Counted from the first letter of the stretch, positions 53,090 through 64,000 are shown. The stretch: 64,000 bases of DNA from Auricularia sp. M13 (GCA_037042915.1 CM073193.1:496001-560000), one strand, 5' to 3'. Notes: a model not told the origin generated them from the letters alone. Translations and numbers: made by a program.

Positions 53090-53683
53090 ATGTCAGAGTC
53101 GTTCTCCACTGTCGCCGTCGCTGACAGTGCGAGTACCCCGGTGGTGAACGGTCTCCCAACGACACTGCACACGCTGACGCGGGACGAGCTTCGCGAGTCC
53201 GCGCTGCTCGAGCCGTTGGTCGACACGATCAACGCGGCCTTCTGCAGCACACACGCGCCGCACATATTCCCGCACGACTGCCCGCGTTTTCGCTCCGCGG
53301 CGCAGCTGCCCGACGAGCTCGACGCGAGCGCCATCACGTATGTCCTTACCCAAGGCCCGAACTCGAATTCGAAGATCGTCGGCGCGGTCTCCGAGGAGGC
53401 GGCGACGTGCACCATCCGCTTCCTCGCTGTGGACCCCGCCGTGCAGCGGCAGGGCATTGCTGGGTGGCTGTTGCGGCTTGCTGAGGGGAACGCTGTCCGG
53501 AGAGAGGGGCGAGAGAGCGTGCGCATGCTGCTGGACACTGTTAAGGAGGTTAACGAGGGGTTCTATGTGCGCCGTGGATGGCGCGTTGTGCGCGAAGAGG
53601 TCGTTGCGCCTGGATCGCCGGGGAACAGTCCTAGTGGATACACGACTGTGTACATGGAGAAGGTCGTGGATGTAGCTACCTGA
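53090..53683 (+). CDS. GNAT-family N-acetyltransferase
   Basis: A single exon of 197 residues. GNAT proteins transfer acetyl from acetyl-CoA to amines. The acetyl-CoA motif reads IRFLAVDPAVQRQGIAGWLL (R-Q-G-I-A at about 127-131), after a beta strand (SKIVGAVSEEAATCTI). The C-terminal strand-helix is VNEGFYVRRGWRVVREEVV with YTTVYMEKV at the end. The N-terminal part (LRESALLEPLVDTINAAF) is a usual GNAT helix. Substrate is not indicated. It faces a degenerate copy of itself 117 nt downstream on the other strand. Confidence 0.85.
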   Translation: MSESFSTVAVADSASTPVVNGLPTTLHTLTRDELRESALLEPLVDTINAAFCSTHAPHIFPHDCPRFRSAAQLPDELDASAITYVLTQGPNSNSKIVGAVSEEAATCTIRFLAVDPAVQRQGIAGWLLRLAEGNAVRREGRESVRMLLDTVKEVNEGFYVRRGWRVVREEVVAPGSPGNSPSGYTTVYMEKVVDVAT

Positions 53684-53799
53684 GACTGCAGAAAAGAACA
53701 AAGATACTCCAATTGAAAGTCTACGCTCTATCTACGTCTGTGAATTACATCCGCACGGGGCTCTGCAAACTCGTTGCGTCGACGCCGCTCTCAGCGGAC

Positions 53800-54336
53800 T
53801 CGATCACGTTCTCCATATACACAACAGTGAACCCATTCGGACTATTCGTAGTGCCCGGCGTGAAAGCCTCCTCACGCCGACCCTCCACTCCCGCCTCGTA
53901 TAAAAATCTAAATTGACCTCCTTGACAGTATCCATAATCCTCCGTCGTCGCCTCTCGCCCTTCCCGAGAAACAGCCTATTCCTCAGCAAGCCTCAAGAGC
54001 CACCCTCCAATTCCATGGCGATGCAAACTGGGTCCACCGCGAGGAAGTGGATTGTGCGCTCTGATTCGCTGCTCGTGTCCTCGGAAACCGTGCCAACGTC
54101 GTCTCCTGGTCCCGCGTAAGGACGTAGGTAACGGCGCTCCCATCGAGAACATCGGGTAGCTTCGCGGGGTATCCAAGACGCAGTGTCCCGCGCGGCAGGA
54201 TGTGCGTGTACGCGAAGGACGTGTTGATCGTGTGCGCCAGCTGCGGCAGAAGAGGCCATTTGCGCAGCTCGCTAGGAGAAAGCGTGCGGAGTGTTGCGGG
54301 ATGGCCGTTAACTACTGGGGTATTGAGAAGAGACAT
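53800..54336 (-). pseudogene. Degenerate GNAT copy, inverted relative to the intact gene
   Basis: Its translation in pieces matches the GNAT gene at 53.1-53.7 kb: TPVVNGHPATLRTLSPSELR, VGTVSEDTSSESERTIHFLA, HGIGGWLLRLAEE, MDTVKEVNLDFYTRREWRV and FTVVYMENV. These lie in three different frames with at least three frameshifts (near 54115, 54045 and 53880), so no single frame covers the domain. The N-terminal third (from the Met at 54336) is the best preserved. Identity by eye is about 50-60 percent, so it is not recent. The two are tail-to-tail, an inverted duplication. Confidence 0.8.
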
Positions 54337-54848
54337 CCTTGCCTTCCGAGAGAACAGCATGGCAGAGGATCGGACGAGAAATAAACCTCCAGATTCCATT
54401 GCTCGAAGTAGTATGAGCGATACTTGGTAATAATTACCTCCGGAAATGCCTCACCTAATAGCATTTTCACTTGTAAGACGATGTGGATTCCTCCTACTGA
54501 AACTTGAAAGGGGCATTCGCGAGTGAATCTACCGCGAAAGCAACGAAGACCTGGCGTACTCATGGCATGAGCTAAATGATGAGCTTGCAAGACCTATGAC
54601 TCCTTGAAAACGACACGGGCAAAGAGATGGGGGGACCGGAAAATTTCCGATGAAGTGGAAGGACAAGAAACCGAGATATTTTATTTTGCAGTAAGGCTCA
54701 ATATTTCTAACTCATAGAGCACATTTGTGACTTGCAGCTGCTGCTTAATTCACGTTGATTGGATGAGGTATGTAGGACGAAGGGGCAACGAATCGGAAAC
54801 AGCCGCCAACCGTGACAGAATTTGGACCTGAACGCGGTAGCACCCACC
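54337..54848. other. Intergenic, no gene seen
   Basis: This separates the GNAT relic and the third zinc-knuckle gene. Nothing conserved was seen. Confidence 0.5.
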
Positions 54849-55740
54849 ATGGCTGCTGTAAAACTCTTCCGGCATGCTCATGATCTGTTGCGACTCTCCA
54901 AGAACGCGATGAGGCTCCAAATGCCCTCGTAAGCACACTCACAGGCCGCGCGCACATTTTTCTCACTATCTCCCAGCGCTCGCGCACTTGCCACAACTAG
55001 CGGATTTACGCAAGAGCCCGGGTCGCGCGCATGCTTCCGCTGTGGCGAAGAAGGGCACTCGGAACATCTGTGCCCGACCAACCCGCCAAAGCTCGACTCT
55101 GAACTGTTGGACCAGGCTCATACTGAGGCAGGGCCTGAAGCCTTCACCGCCATGGCGAACGACGACCGTGGCTGGGGTATGCCACAGATAGACCGCAGCG
55201 ACACCCCAAACCTGCGGCAGAAGACGTGCGGTTTGTGCGGCCGGCAAGGCCACATCGCGAAAGACTGTCCACGGAGGCCTCGCACTCCATTCCAGGGCAA
55301 ATGCAAAGCCTGTGGCGCAACCGGCCACAGAACGCGCGCCTGCCCCTCGCGGCTGGCGCTACGCGCGACGGCGTTCTGCCGCGGGTGTGGCCAGTTTGGC
55401 CATTATGAGCGCGAGTGCACGCAGGCGCATTGCAAGGCATGCGGAGGGTCAGGCCATACCGCGCGATTCTGTCAAAAAGCTCTAGAGGACAGACGCAGAA
55501 CGTATTTAGAACGCAGCGACCCGGCGACTACCAAGTGTTACGCCTGCGGAAAGCGTGAGTTTTCCTTCTCCCCGCCTGCCGTTCGTCCGACTGAATGATA
55601 CGTCAGGCGGACATTGGGGAAGCCGGTGTTTTACTCACTCGAACCGAGTGTCTCCTGCGAGGCCACAACGCCCCCCGGAAAAACGCAGCGAATGGGGAGT
55701 ACCGGCCATTAATCGTGAACGACCCCTGCGCCGCCCATAA
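54849..55740 (+). CDS. Zinc-knuckle protein with six CCHC motifs, possibly mitochondrial
   Basis: Exons: main 54945-55554 and last 55607-55740; the first exon is uncertain. A 9-nt start exon (54849-54857, Met-Ala-Ala) fits phase, giving 250 residues. The main exon starts AARTFFSLSPSARALATTSG, a mitochondrial-like presequence. Six knuckles follow: CFRCGEEGHSEHLC, CGLCGRQGHIAKDC, CKACGATGHRTRAC, CRGCGQFGHYEREC, CKACGGSGHTARFC and CYACGKRGHWGSRC. The last is split by the intron, whose removal restores it exactly. The tail is basic (PARPQRPPEKRSEW, RERPLRRP). It should bind RNA or single-stranded DNA; the target is unknown. It is not closely similar to the GIS2-like gene outside the motifs. Confidence 0.72.
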
Positions 55741-56776
55741 CTACCGCCGATACCGTTTGCTCTGCGTGATTGAAAATGCGGTACGTACATTTGACACAGC
55801 CGACTTATGAATCGCTCCTTTTTTGTCGACTGACGCTTTCTAGCCATGCTGGGTCTCCTGCACAACATCACACGCTAGGTATCGGATTGCGTGTTGGAAG
55901 TTGCTCAGTGCCTTATTTACCCCATCAATCTAAATATACCGTGCAAACAAGTACGCACGCCTCTAGAACCACCACCTCTGGGATCTGGTTGTTTGATCTC
56001 GAGTTCTACATTCGCGCCAAATTCGCGACGCTCACCTGCTCTACACCAATGTGAAGACCCGATCTCTCTGCCCATTCAGCGGCGATGCCACCTGCCTCTC
56101 TGCTGTCGAATTCTGCAACTGGAACCATTCACAGTAAGCGTCATCCTCTGACTCAGTTTCTTGTGAAATGAGCGCTGTTATAGCACTCCAGAAACCATTC
56201 CACCCCTTTATGCATAATGTCCGGCTGTATGGATTATTGCCAGTCGACCAGCGATCGCGAGCAGCACGTGAGGTGAGGAACGCTTTAAACTCCGCTTGTT
56301 TCCGGTCGCACCTCTCGATTGTCAAGGGCAGTCAACTGACAGCAACGTCGTTGTTGGTTACACTGTTGCGTACTCCTCGTATACTGATTGCTAGGCAGAT
56401 CACTACGAGTTATCACGTTGGGCACCCGATTTGATCGAATCCGTGGGCACATAAACCACGTCAGGCACAAGCTTACCGACCCGGTGTGTATATCATGCTT
56501 GTTATCCGTGGTTATGGTCGGGTCCACGATTTGGACGACAATTGTTCTCCGCCAGATTGGTTGGTCTAAGCGCTTACTACCCCCGGACCGTGTCTCAGAC
56601 TTCGCTTCATCCGCCCCAAACCACGGTGGTATGCCGCCACATATAAAGGCGGCCCTTGAAGACGCTGCAGGCCCACCGTTTCCGTTCCCGCTACTGTCTG
56701 GATCCAGTGCTGCGCACTCGCCTCATCCGCCGCCTCGCTCATTCATCTGTTTTTCGCTTCACCAATCATCAACATC
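55741..56776. other. Gene-free, about 1 kb
   Basis: This lies between the zinc-knuckle gene and the F-box gene. No motif-bearing frame or RNA gene was found. ATATAAAG at 56641-56648 lies about 130 nt before the F-box ATG and may be a TATA box. Confidence 0.5.
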
Positions 56777-58305
56777 ATGTCCAAGTACGTCCCCTTCCAT
56801 TAGCGCTGTGTGTGTTTTTACTCACCGGCAATAGCGGCGCCAACGCGTTTTTCCGTGATACTCTGAACGAGGTCGCGCAGCGCGCGACAATCCACCAGCT
56901 TCCAGTCGAGTTGCTGGCAATGACGATGGCATACCTGCAATTTTCAGACAAAGTCCATATCTCTCACGTGGACGCGCGTCTCCGGAAGATCGCTCTCGGG
57001 AGGTCAGACCTCTGGGAAGAAATTATTCTTCCTATCCGCAGGTCACCGGTGGCGCCCATCGACAAACTTATGGCGCGTGCCCGGGCAGACCGCCCGCTTT
57101 CGGTCACGATCCTGAACGTCGGTCCCGACAACGTCAACAACGTTAGCCGATTTATCGGCAGCTATCTGGGAAGATTCAAGCAGCTGGCGATTCGATTCGA
57201 GGACGTGCATCTTGACGAGGAAGCTCTCGACGACTACCGCTGGTCACTCCACTCGCTGTGGCAGAGTTTTTCTCTCCAGCCTGCAACCCAGCTTGAGATC
57301 CTCACGCTGCAGGTCATGAGTGCTGGAGAACGCGTGCCGCTCTCTCTACTCCCGTCCGACATCTTCAACGGACAGCCCCCACCACTCCTGCGGTTGCTAT
57401 ATGTTCGCGGCTTCGAGTTCGAGGATCCATGTCCGGCCTTCGCACGCGTCGCCCAGGTTTCGACCACCCTGGCGAGTCTCAGCCGGTTCCACTCCATCGG
57501 GGAGCTGTTCCCTGGCGCGGCCCAAATCATCATAAGAGAGATGGAGTCATTTATAGTGACGGACGTAGACGACGATGGGAACGAGTATCAGAGCATCTAT
57601 GCGACTCTGCAAGACCTGCCCCCGATCGACGGCGACCACAGAGTCAGGGAACTGCACCTCATATGGGGGCCTGTACGCCAAATCTACGACCCCGACGCCG
57701 TGGATTGGATTGCGCGCTCGGCACCGTTCATCACTAAACTCATGGTGGCCTGCCCGCATCTGATCGACGTGTCCGCCGCCACCTTGGCCTACACTGGTCG
57801 CGATGATCCGACGATGTTGCAGATAGCGCCCAAGCATCTCGGTCTATTTTGCTTGAATCAGGAAGGTAAAGCATATCGGTTTGGGGCCGCTGCCACTCCA
57901 CCAGACGACTCCTACGCGAATAGCCTCATCACGCACCTGGACTGGCTCACACCTCGTCTGCAACGACTGTTCGTCCATTCTTCGTGCATGGCTGCCCTTG
58001 CGGTCGTCCCGCCGAATCTTCCCGAGCTCCGGACGGTCGTGATCACACTTGACTCCGAGAACGTCGACGTCAATGGACGAGTCGTTCTGCCCGCCCTGGC
58101 TGTTGGCTTTCCCTCGCTCCCGAACATCACCAACCTGCACCTCGGCCCTTCGCCGAACGGCTCAGTCCCCTGCACTCTCGACGCTCGGTCTGTGCTCCAG
58201 GTAGTCCCGATCTTTCCCAAGCTCAGACAAATCACCGTGCACAAGCCGGTGATTCTCTCCGAGGACCGTGTCTTGGAGGCATTCCTCCCTAAGCTCGCCA
58301 TATAA
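56777..58305 (+). CDS. F-box protein 3
   Basis: Exons: 56777-56784 (8 nt) and 56835-58305; 492 residues. The tiny first exon codes Met-Ser and two bases of Asn; the GTACGT donor and CAATA-G acceptor restore frame (MSNGANAFFRD). The F-box at about 24-60 reads IHQLPVELLAMTMAYLQFSD, ISHVDARLRKIALGRSDLWE. Leucine-rich and beta segments follow: LRLLYVRGFEFEDPCPAF, RVRELHLIWGPVR, ELRTVVITLDSENVD, LPNITNLHLGPSPNG. It is likely an SCF substrate adaptor; the substrate is unknown. Confidence 0.8.
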
Positions 58306-58641
58306 ACTATTTTGTTCTACTACCCACGCACTCATTAGACACTTTCTTTGACGGTACTTTATGTCCTGATCAATATAACCGCCTATCACTTTGAGACTTT
58401 GAGCGCCGCTTGCTGTAAATGCGTGATGCTTGCAACCCATGGAAAGAGCTCTCCCTGGTCCTGTATGAGAGATTTTCGAACTAGTTCAGAGGAAACTCAA
58501 GCCAAATAATAACGTGCGGGAGAAAGACTGTTTGCTTCGAACTTTTCTCTGTGTGTGCATGAACGGTGCGTCGAACTACTGAAGCTTCTTTCGATAGAAC
58601 GCTACGCTTGGCCGTCAATTGGCAGTTGCCCAGACGCGACG
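58306..58641. other. Intergenic, no gene seen
   Basis: A short spacer after F-box gene 3; no feature was seen. Confidence 0.5.
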
Positions 58642-58965
58642 CTAACTTCGATCGAGACGGAGCCTGGCTTTGCCACAAGGCACCGACGTACTGACCGGCC
58701 TTTGCGTCGACGGGCCTCGTCCGGTTCTTGAGGTTCCGATCGTCGGCGGCAACAGCAGGACTGATCTTCGTATCCCGCACTGCGGGCTCGCGCTTCCGAA
58801 CGTGCAGTGCGTCTCGGTCGCGACGACAATGCATGGCACTTGCATGTTGCCGTCGAGGTAGTCCACCACTTGCACTTGTGCTGATCCTGAGTCTCGCCCA
58901 ACAACTGTGACGGGTACGCGCGCAGTACTCGATGCGGCTACAAGCAGGAGAAATAAAACGAGCAT
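58642..58965 (-). CDS. Possible small secreted protein
   Basis: A single exon of 107 residues. It opens with a classical signal peptide (MLVLFLLLVAASSTARV). The mature part has VTVVGRDSGSAQVQVVDYLD and VPCIVVATETHCTF, followed by a basic tail with two further cysteines, making four in all. I recognise no family. Small secreted proteins are common in Agaricomycetes. It could also be a chance open frame, as the C-terminal third looks unstructured. Confidence 0.4.
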   Translation of the reverse strand: MLVLFLLLVAASSTARVPVTVVGRDSGSAQVQVVDYLDGNMQVPCIVVATETHCTFGSASPQCGIRRSVLLLPPTIGTSRTGRGPSTQRPVSTSVPCGKARLRLDRS

Positions 58966-59632
58966 GGTTGCGCTGGTAGACAGCAAGGATGTCTAGGCTC
59001 AGATTCCTGGACCGGAGATTCAGCGCTCATTGACAGGTCAGCGCCCAGTCGGTTCCGGAACGGCAAACCCATGTTGGGAAGTTCACAACATGACGCCTAT
59101 TGGACTGGGAAGAACACGTGCCATTGAAGTAGGAAAACCAGCGGCTGCTGTTGGAATTGGCGTACCGGCATTAGAGACCTTTCCGTTGGAGTCTCTTAGA
59201 AGCTTCTTACGATGCTCCGCGCCGGCAACGTCGCTCTGCAGGAGAAATCCAGGTCCCGGACTCAATCTGGCGTTTTGGCATCGTGAGGCAGTGAACAAGT
59301 TGAACTGGACGGAGGAAAGCCGGGATTGTCGGAGCTGCGGATGTATACTGGTCTTAAGCTTGTCCTCTTCCATATCGTTACGAATTTATTTCACTGTTCT
59401 CGATGGGCGCCAATGCCCTTGCTTCATGATACAGACACATGGCCGCATATTTTTGCTGACAAGGTAATACTGCGGTATCGATTGCAGCGGTTGTCATCTT
59501 ATTGCACCCATGTTGTTCTCGAGGTGAGACCGCGGTTTGACAAATGACAAACGTCCAATCGCAGCCTCGAACTTCTGAAGCAGGTTCATTCGGAGTCACC
59601 CATCGGGTATCTTGTCTTGTCCTTCCCCCGCA
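58966..59632. other. Intergenic, no gene seen
   Basis: This is the divergent region between the small secreted candidate and the kinase. It has open frames on both strands but no motif. Confidence 0.45.
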
Positions 59633-60914
59633 ATGCCCTCCGATTACGGCGGGATGCGCCCATCACCGCGGCGGACGGCAGCGGACGCACGCACGATGCC
59701 AGGCGGCTCGGGCAACACGTTGATGGTTAAGCTCATTGACGGCACTGGGTACGTCAAAATCACCAACATCACTCGGGCACAGCTCGGAGGACACGCTGCT
59801 ATTCTGCGCGGGGACCTGTTGGACGCCTCGGGATGCGCGCGGCAGGTCGCGCTCAAGCTGCCACATCTCTTGTCAAACGTCCACCGCGAGGTACGCAAAC
59901 CAGCCGTTGTTTGGCCTGGCATTCAACCCACTTCAGCTGTTGCGACGCGAATTAACGCAGTGGCGCAAAGTTGGGCACCCGCACGTGTTGCCTCTGCTCG
60001 GCGTTTACGATGATGGTCTGCAACTCGGACTGATGTCGCGGTGGGTTATTCACGGGCACCTTCTGCGATATGTCCGCGCCAACGAAAGCGCCGACGTCAA
60101 ACAGCTGGTGCGGTCCAGCTGATTGAGTCGTCGCCGGTCCATGGCTGACAGTGTTCACTAGATACGAGAGGTTGCGGAAGGACTGAATTACCTGCACTCT
60201 TCTATTCGCATTGTTCATGGTGACCTCAAATGCGTGCGCTCTTTCCCAGCTGAAATACACATCGCTCATCTTTTTCTCGCAGGAAAATGTTCTGATTTCA
60301 GAATCTGGCCACGCGTTGCTTGCAGACTTCGGCTTGAGCACCGTCATCGATAAAGAGCCGGACGATCGTACTACTGTTACAAAAATTCGCGAGCAGAACT
60401 CTCTGGCTTTTAGCGCGCCTGAGCTCCTGCTGGATGCAGTTTATGACACGCGAAGTGTGGCTACCGCCGACAGTGCTTCGACGTCTTCGACACGCAGGAA
60501 GCGCTCTAAGACAGTCGAAACGGACGTCTACGCATATGGCATGCTCATTCTACAGGTGAGTTTAGTTTATCTCAGCGTCTTTCCGATGCTGATGCCGTTG
60601 GGTGGGAGGCATTTACCGGGCAGCCCCCATGGCATCCGGTCCATAACGTCATGCAGTTATGTCTGCAGGTGCTCAAGGGAGCGCGTCCCCCACACCCGGG
60701 ATCAACAGCGCGCAAGCGCGGGCTCGAAGGCATCGTCTGGACTATCTGCAACTATTGCTGGGAGACGAAACCGCAAGATCGACCGAGGATGCCTGATATT
60801 ATTCTCATGTTCACGACGTCCAAGCCGGTCGTACGTGAGACTCAGGCTGTAAGTCGCGCTTCCAGCATACGCGGGAAACGGTTGTCTCGGCGGGATAAGA
60901 AGTTGAAGGTGTAA
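59633..60914 (+). CDS. Protein kinase, TKL-like, with HGD catalytic loop
   Basis: Exons: 59633-59890, 59937-60107, 60162-60233, 60283-60555 and 60609-60914; 359 residues. The kinase domain starts about residue 50. There is no clear Gly-rich loop before the ATP lysine (QVALKLPH). The alphaC glutamate lies in LRRELTQWRKVGHPHVLPLL. The catalytic loop reads IVHGDLKCENVLI (HGD for HRD; Asp and Asn kept), and ADFGLSTVI carries the DFG. SAPELL is the APE-like motif. An activation-segment insert (TRSVATADSASTSSTRRK) is present. TDVYAYGMLILQAFTGQPPW and CWETKPQDRPRM close the domain. The family resembles tyrosine-kinase-like Ser/Thr kinases of Agaricomycetes. Activity is likely but target unknown. Confidence 0.85.
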
Positions 60915-63523
60915 ACATGTGGCTTGTCAACAATGAATTCCCCGTCCGAATACAGTGAATGGTCGTATATACTGAGATATTATCAACACAGAGGGCCTGA
61001 GCTGTCTAGCTCAAAGTAGAGTTCAGCCATTCCTGTGCGATTACGGGGTAGGCGAGGATGAGAAGGCCAGTGTGGCATCCTTCTTGGTACATGAGCTGAC
61101 AATCAGATATTGTAGAGTCGTCACTGCAACCAAGCTGCACCATCAATACAGCCGGGAAATATGCTCTGAGCCTCTTGAACAGTCCGTTTATTGGCTACTG
61201 CGAGATGAAGTCAAGGACAATGGGGACAATGGGAAACGCGGAGTTTGAACCGGCCCTCTTCTCTTGATGTCGCGAGCAGCTTTTTGTTCACTGCTTATCG
61301 TGCGCATCTCCCTCCCATATAGCACACACTGCCCCCGGCCTACCTCTCCAATCCCCTCGTTGCGGACGGCTTTGCTAGGCAACCGCAGTGCCCTACGTAC
61401 CGTACCGCGCGCGGCGATTCAGGCTGCATTGTGCTCCTCGTGGTGCGTTACCTTCGTATGCCTGCCGCGCAAAGTTAATTCTGCACGGATGCCGCGTTGA
61501 TTGGCCGCGATCTCTGCGCAATGTTGGAGCTCCTGACCCTGCGATGCCGTCGCGCGGCCCGTGGCATAGGTGTGTGTACCTTCTGGGCGGTTTGACGCAC
61601 GCACTCCTTCCGAAACAATGGTCCTGCAGGTACGTACCATGGCTCCAATCCTCTGGATGCATGGTTTATGACGCTCCCACCGTGGTTCTGTCTTTTCTCT
61701 GCCGAGTTGACCTGTTCATTGCGGGTGCTGTGGTTCGGCTCGCGTTAGCAGCTCGCAGGCCCGTTTCCGCGCGCATCGAAGACCGCGCTGATCGATGGCA
61801 GACTTTCCCATACATCTGCTGCAAGATCTCTGCGTATACGCGTGCAGGTGCTTCATTCACCCTGCAAGCTTTTGTTTCGGACCTGTAGCCGCCGCGAGCT
61901 TTTCGCGAGCGAGGCTATCGACTCGAGCTCGTCGTTAAATCCGGCCGTCTGTGATAAAATACCTTGGCCACAAGACCCTCTTGATGACCAGCTTACTTGC
62001 GTGCGCCAGGTTTCAGAGCGCAATGTGATCATTGCTGTGGCCCTTTCGATGCCGTGCCGCTGGCCCTTTCTTCCCTTTTGGCACACATACACTTCCTGAC
62101 CGCACATTGTGCGTGATTGTCTCTTCTGCTGGGTCCGCCACGGGAAGGAAAGATACTACGCTGCCCCGCGCACCAACTGTGGCAACTGCACACTCTGATC
62201 GCATGTCAACCCGTCGCCCCTTCTGCGCCATCTCCTGCGGCTATCGATTAGGCCTGACAGACAAAAGGTTCGTCAATGATAATTTCTGCGCTTAGCAGGA
62301 ATGCATTCACGCTGGTATTGTTTCCCGGTGCCTTGAAGCAGCGCATGTGCGCAGCTCCCGGACCTCCCCGCCAGTGTTGGTCCGGGAAGCTCACCGTGGA
62401 ACGCCTCCAGCCGCTGCATATCTTTATTACCTGCGTCTTTCTCGTCGCCGCTCGTCAGCGCAGACAGTAGAGCATCGGCCGAATGGCTGACATCGAAGCG
62501 CGGTGCGTTGTTTTGCCTTTTCGGTCGAAGGGCGTCTTCCTCTTCTTTCTTGGTCAGCCGATGGCCTGGGAGGCCGGCCAACATCCGCTCCATCGATGCT
62601 CGCCCCCAGATACCTACCATAAGTCGGCTGCTGCCCGCTGGCGCTGCCCGCTGCCCGCTATCCAACAGGTGAGTCCCCGGAGATATGACGATTATGATAC
62701 AGTACCTTTCTCCACAAGACCTTGGAGCAATTTTGGGCTGTTCCCATCATGCGACGTTCCAGTCAATTTCTGCGCTTAGGGATGTCGATGAGTCCGCAGT
62801 GCTCTGGGGCTCCCATGACCTCCCAGCGGTTCCTTTCCGCCCAGTGGAACGTCGTGGAATTCAAAATTGATGGCACTAATGAAAAAAGAATCACAAGGCA
62901 CAGCACGGTGAGAGACGCGTCCCGAACTGCGAGCACAAGTACCTACTAGGGACAACGTGACGGTATGTATTACGTCTGCTCGCGAGGTGGCGGACACGTT
63001 CACTTGTCTTCGTCTTCCTGCTTCTCCTTTGGCGACATGAAGTTGGGCTGCTGACGTTGACGCTGAAACTCTAGCTGACGCGGCGGAGTTGCCGCTTTGG
63101 TAGGACAATAAGAAATCCCACGCTCTGCGAAGACATTCGCGTAAATCTGATGCCGATAGATACGGTGACGGTCGTGCTCGGCATGCACCTAGATCTCGAG
63201 ATGCCAGATGCCAGATCCCAGATTTGGTGCTTCTCGTGGTCCCCTGTTCTGGGGAACGGGAAACTTGCTGGTACAGCAACTGTTCCAGTCAGAGCTGACA
63301 TATCCTGCTTGCCCTGTGCTACGGTGCTTGGCCAGGCCACGGGAGCCGTCTAGACTCAGACTGGATTAGGAAGGGAATTCTGGAACCCCCGTGTGTGGTG
63401 GACCTGGGTGCTTCGCGACGCGGAAGCAGTTTGCACCCTGTTTTTCTTCGGAACAAATTCCCGAGGTTGGACGGCTGCTTCCGGACCTGGCGCAGTGCCC
63501 GTGCCACTGCCAGTGGAAAAACC
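60915..63523. other. 2.6 kb with no supportable gene
   Basis: Open frames reach about 165 codons (61388-61888, 62776-63279 minus), but none shows family motifs. Short tandem repeats occur near 62629-62652 (CTGCCCGCTGG-type) and 63200-63220 (AGATGCC twice). No transposon features were seen. Confidence 0.5.
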
Positions 63524-64000
63524 ATGGCGGCAGCCCAGACGCCAGACGCAGACGCGCGTGGTCACTGGCTTATGAAGGCCGAGCCCGATTCGCGGGTCGT
63601 GAAAGGAAAAGACGTCAAGGTGCGTGTCTGGGCGGCAAAAGGAAAGGGAAATGAAAAATGTGACGCGCCGCGCGGGGATTGGGATTTGCAGTTCTCGGTG
63701 GAGGACTTTGAGAAGGCTGGGTGCGTGTGTAGGTAATAAGCAAGTAGGTATGAACGTTGACTGGGAGTCTGGGACAGGACTACGGCGTGGGAAGGCGTGC
63801 GGAGCTACGAAGCGAGGAACATCATGCGCGACAAGATGAAGGTCGGCGACAAGGTGCCTTTCTCTCGGTTTCTGCAATATTTGTGGAGCTTCTTTTTGAC
63901 GGTGTGGGGTTGGGGATAAAATTTTCAAGGTCTTGTTTTACCATTCGAACTGCAAAAATCCTGGTGCGCGCAGGTCAAGAACAAAGCACTCGCTCGAAAA
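63524..64000 (+). CDS. EVE/ASCH-domain protein, THYN1-like (partial)
   Basis: Exons in the window: 63524-63619, 63692-63720, 63778-63853 and 63930-63963, after which a GTGCGC donor leads off the end. It reads HWLMKAEPDSRVVKGKDVK, FSVEDFEKAGTTAWEGVRS, YEARNIMRDKMKVGDKVLFY and HSNCKNPG. These are the start of an EVE domain, which in THYN1 and bacterial relatives binds modified DNA bases such as methylcytosine. The ATG at 63524 is the first in good context; an upstream frame lacks an ATG. Nuclear location is inferred. At least a third of the protein lies outside. Confidence 0.88.

Noticed and set aside
50103-55740. Zinc-knuckle genes as retroelement gag remnants
   Set aside because: They have several phase-keeping introns and six or two clean knuckles without capsid, protease or polymerase motifs; they look like host genes.

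Overview
The window is nuclear DNA of a filamentous basidiomycete, most likely an Agaricomycete. The evidence is compact genes split by many 45-70 nt GT-AG introns with CTRAY-like branch sites, several F-box/leucine-rich proteins, a TKL-type kinase of the agaricomycete kind, and three members of an unnamed agaricomycete family that begins MGQRHQ. I cannot name the species.

Layout. 0-11 kb: a partial conserved gene, a divergent 14-3-3 gene, two tandem MGQRHQ-family genes (A and B), two tandem membrane J-domain genes (the second carrying polyglutamine and a long heptad coiled coil), and a second divergent 14-3-3 gene. 11-15 kb: a U5 snRNP 40K-type WD40 gene and a multi-pass membrane protein. 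15-18 kb: tRNA-Arg(ACG), a poorly defined gene and tRNA-Phe. 18-28 kb: the third MGQRHQ gene (C), a Trm82-type tRNA m7G methyltransferase subunit with a 731-nt intron, tRNA-Arg(ACG), an Aro8-type aminotransferase, a flavin-reductase-domain protein, tRNA-Lys and a mitochondrial DnaJC28-domain gene, followed by a foldback repeat. 28-38 kb: tRNA-Arg(ACG), an F-box gene, a PPIL4-type cyclophilin/RRM gene, a small conserved-looking gene, and a 20-exon DHA2 transporter with two 9-nt microexons and a solitary duplicate of its last exon downstream. 39-44 kb: an F-box gene, a membrane-anchored ubiquitin hydrolase and a small unknown gene. 44.7-47.4 kb: no gene seen. 47-56 kb: tRNA-Arg(TCG), the canonical 14-3-3 gene, three zinc-knuckle (CCHC) genes within 6 kb, and a GNAT acetyltransferase facing its own degenerate copy. 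56-64 kb: an F-box gene, a possible small secreted protein, a TKL-type kinase, 2.6 kb without a clear gene, and the 5' part of a THYN1-like EVE-domain gene running off the end.

The genes do not form one pathway. Most are housekeeping: splicing (U5-40K, PPIL4), tRNA modification, ubiquitin turnover, amino-acid metabolism and phosphoserine signalling. The distinguishing feature is local gene-family expansion: three 14-3-3 genes, three MGQRHQ genes, tandem J-proteins, a GNAT gene with an inverted dead copy, and a duplicated transporter exon. No retroelement, virus-like element, CRISPR array or recognisable DNA transposase was seen. Exon boundaries were worked out by hand from splice signals, reading-frame continuity and remembered family motifs; none was tested against transcripts or databases.
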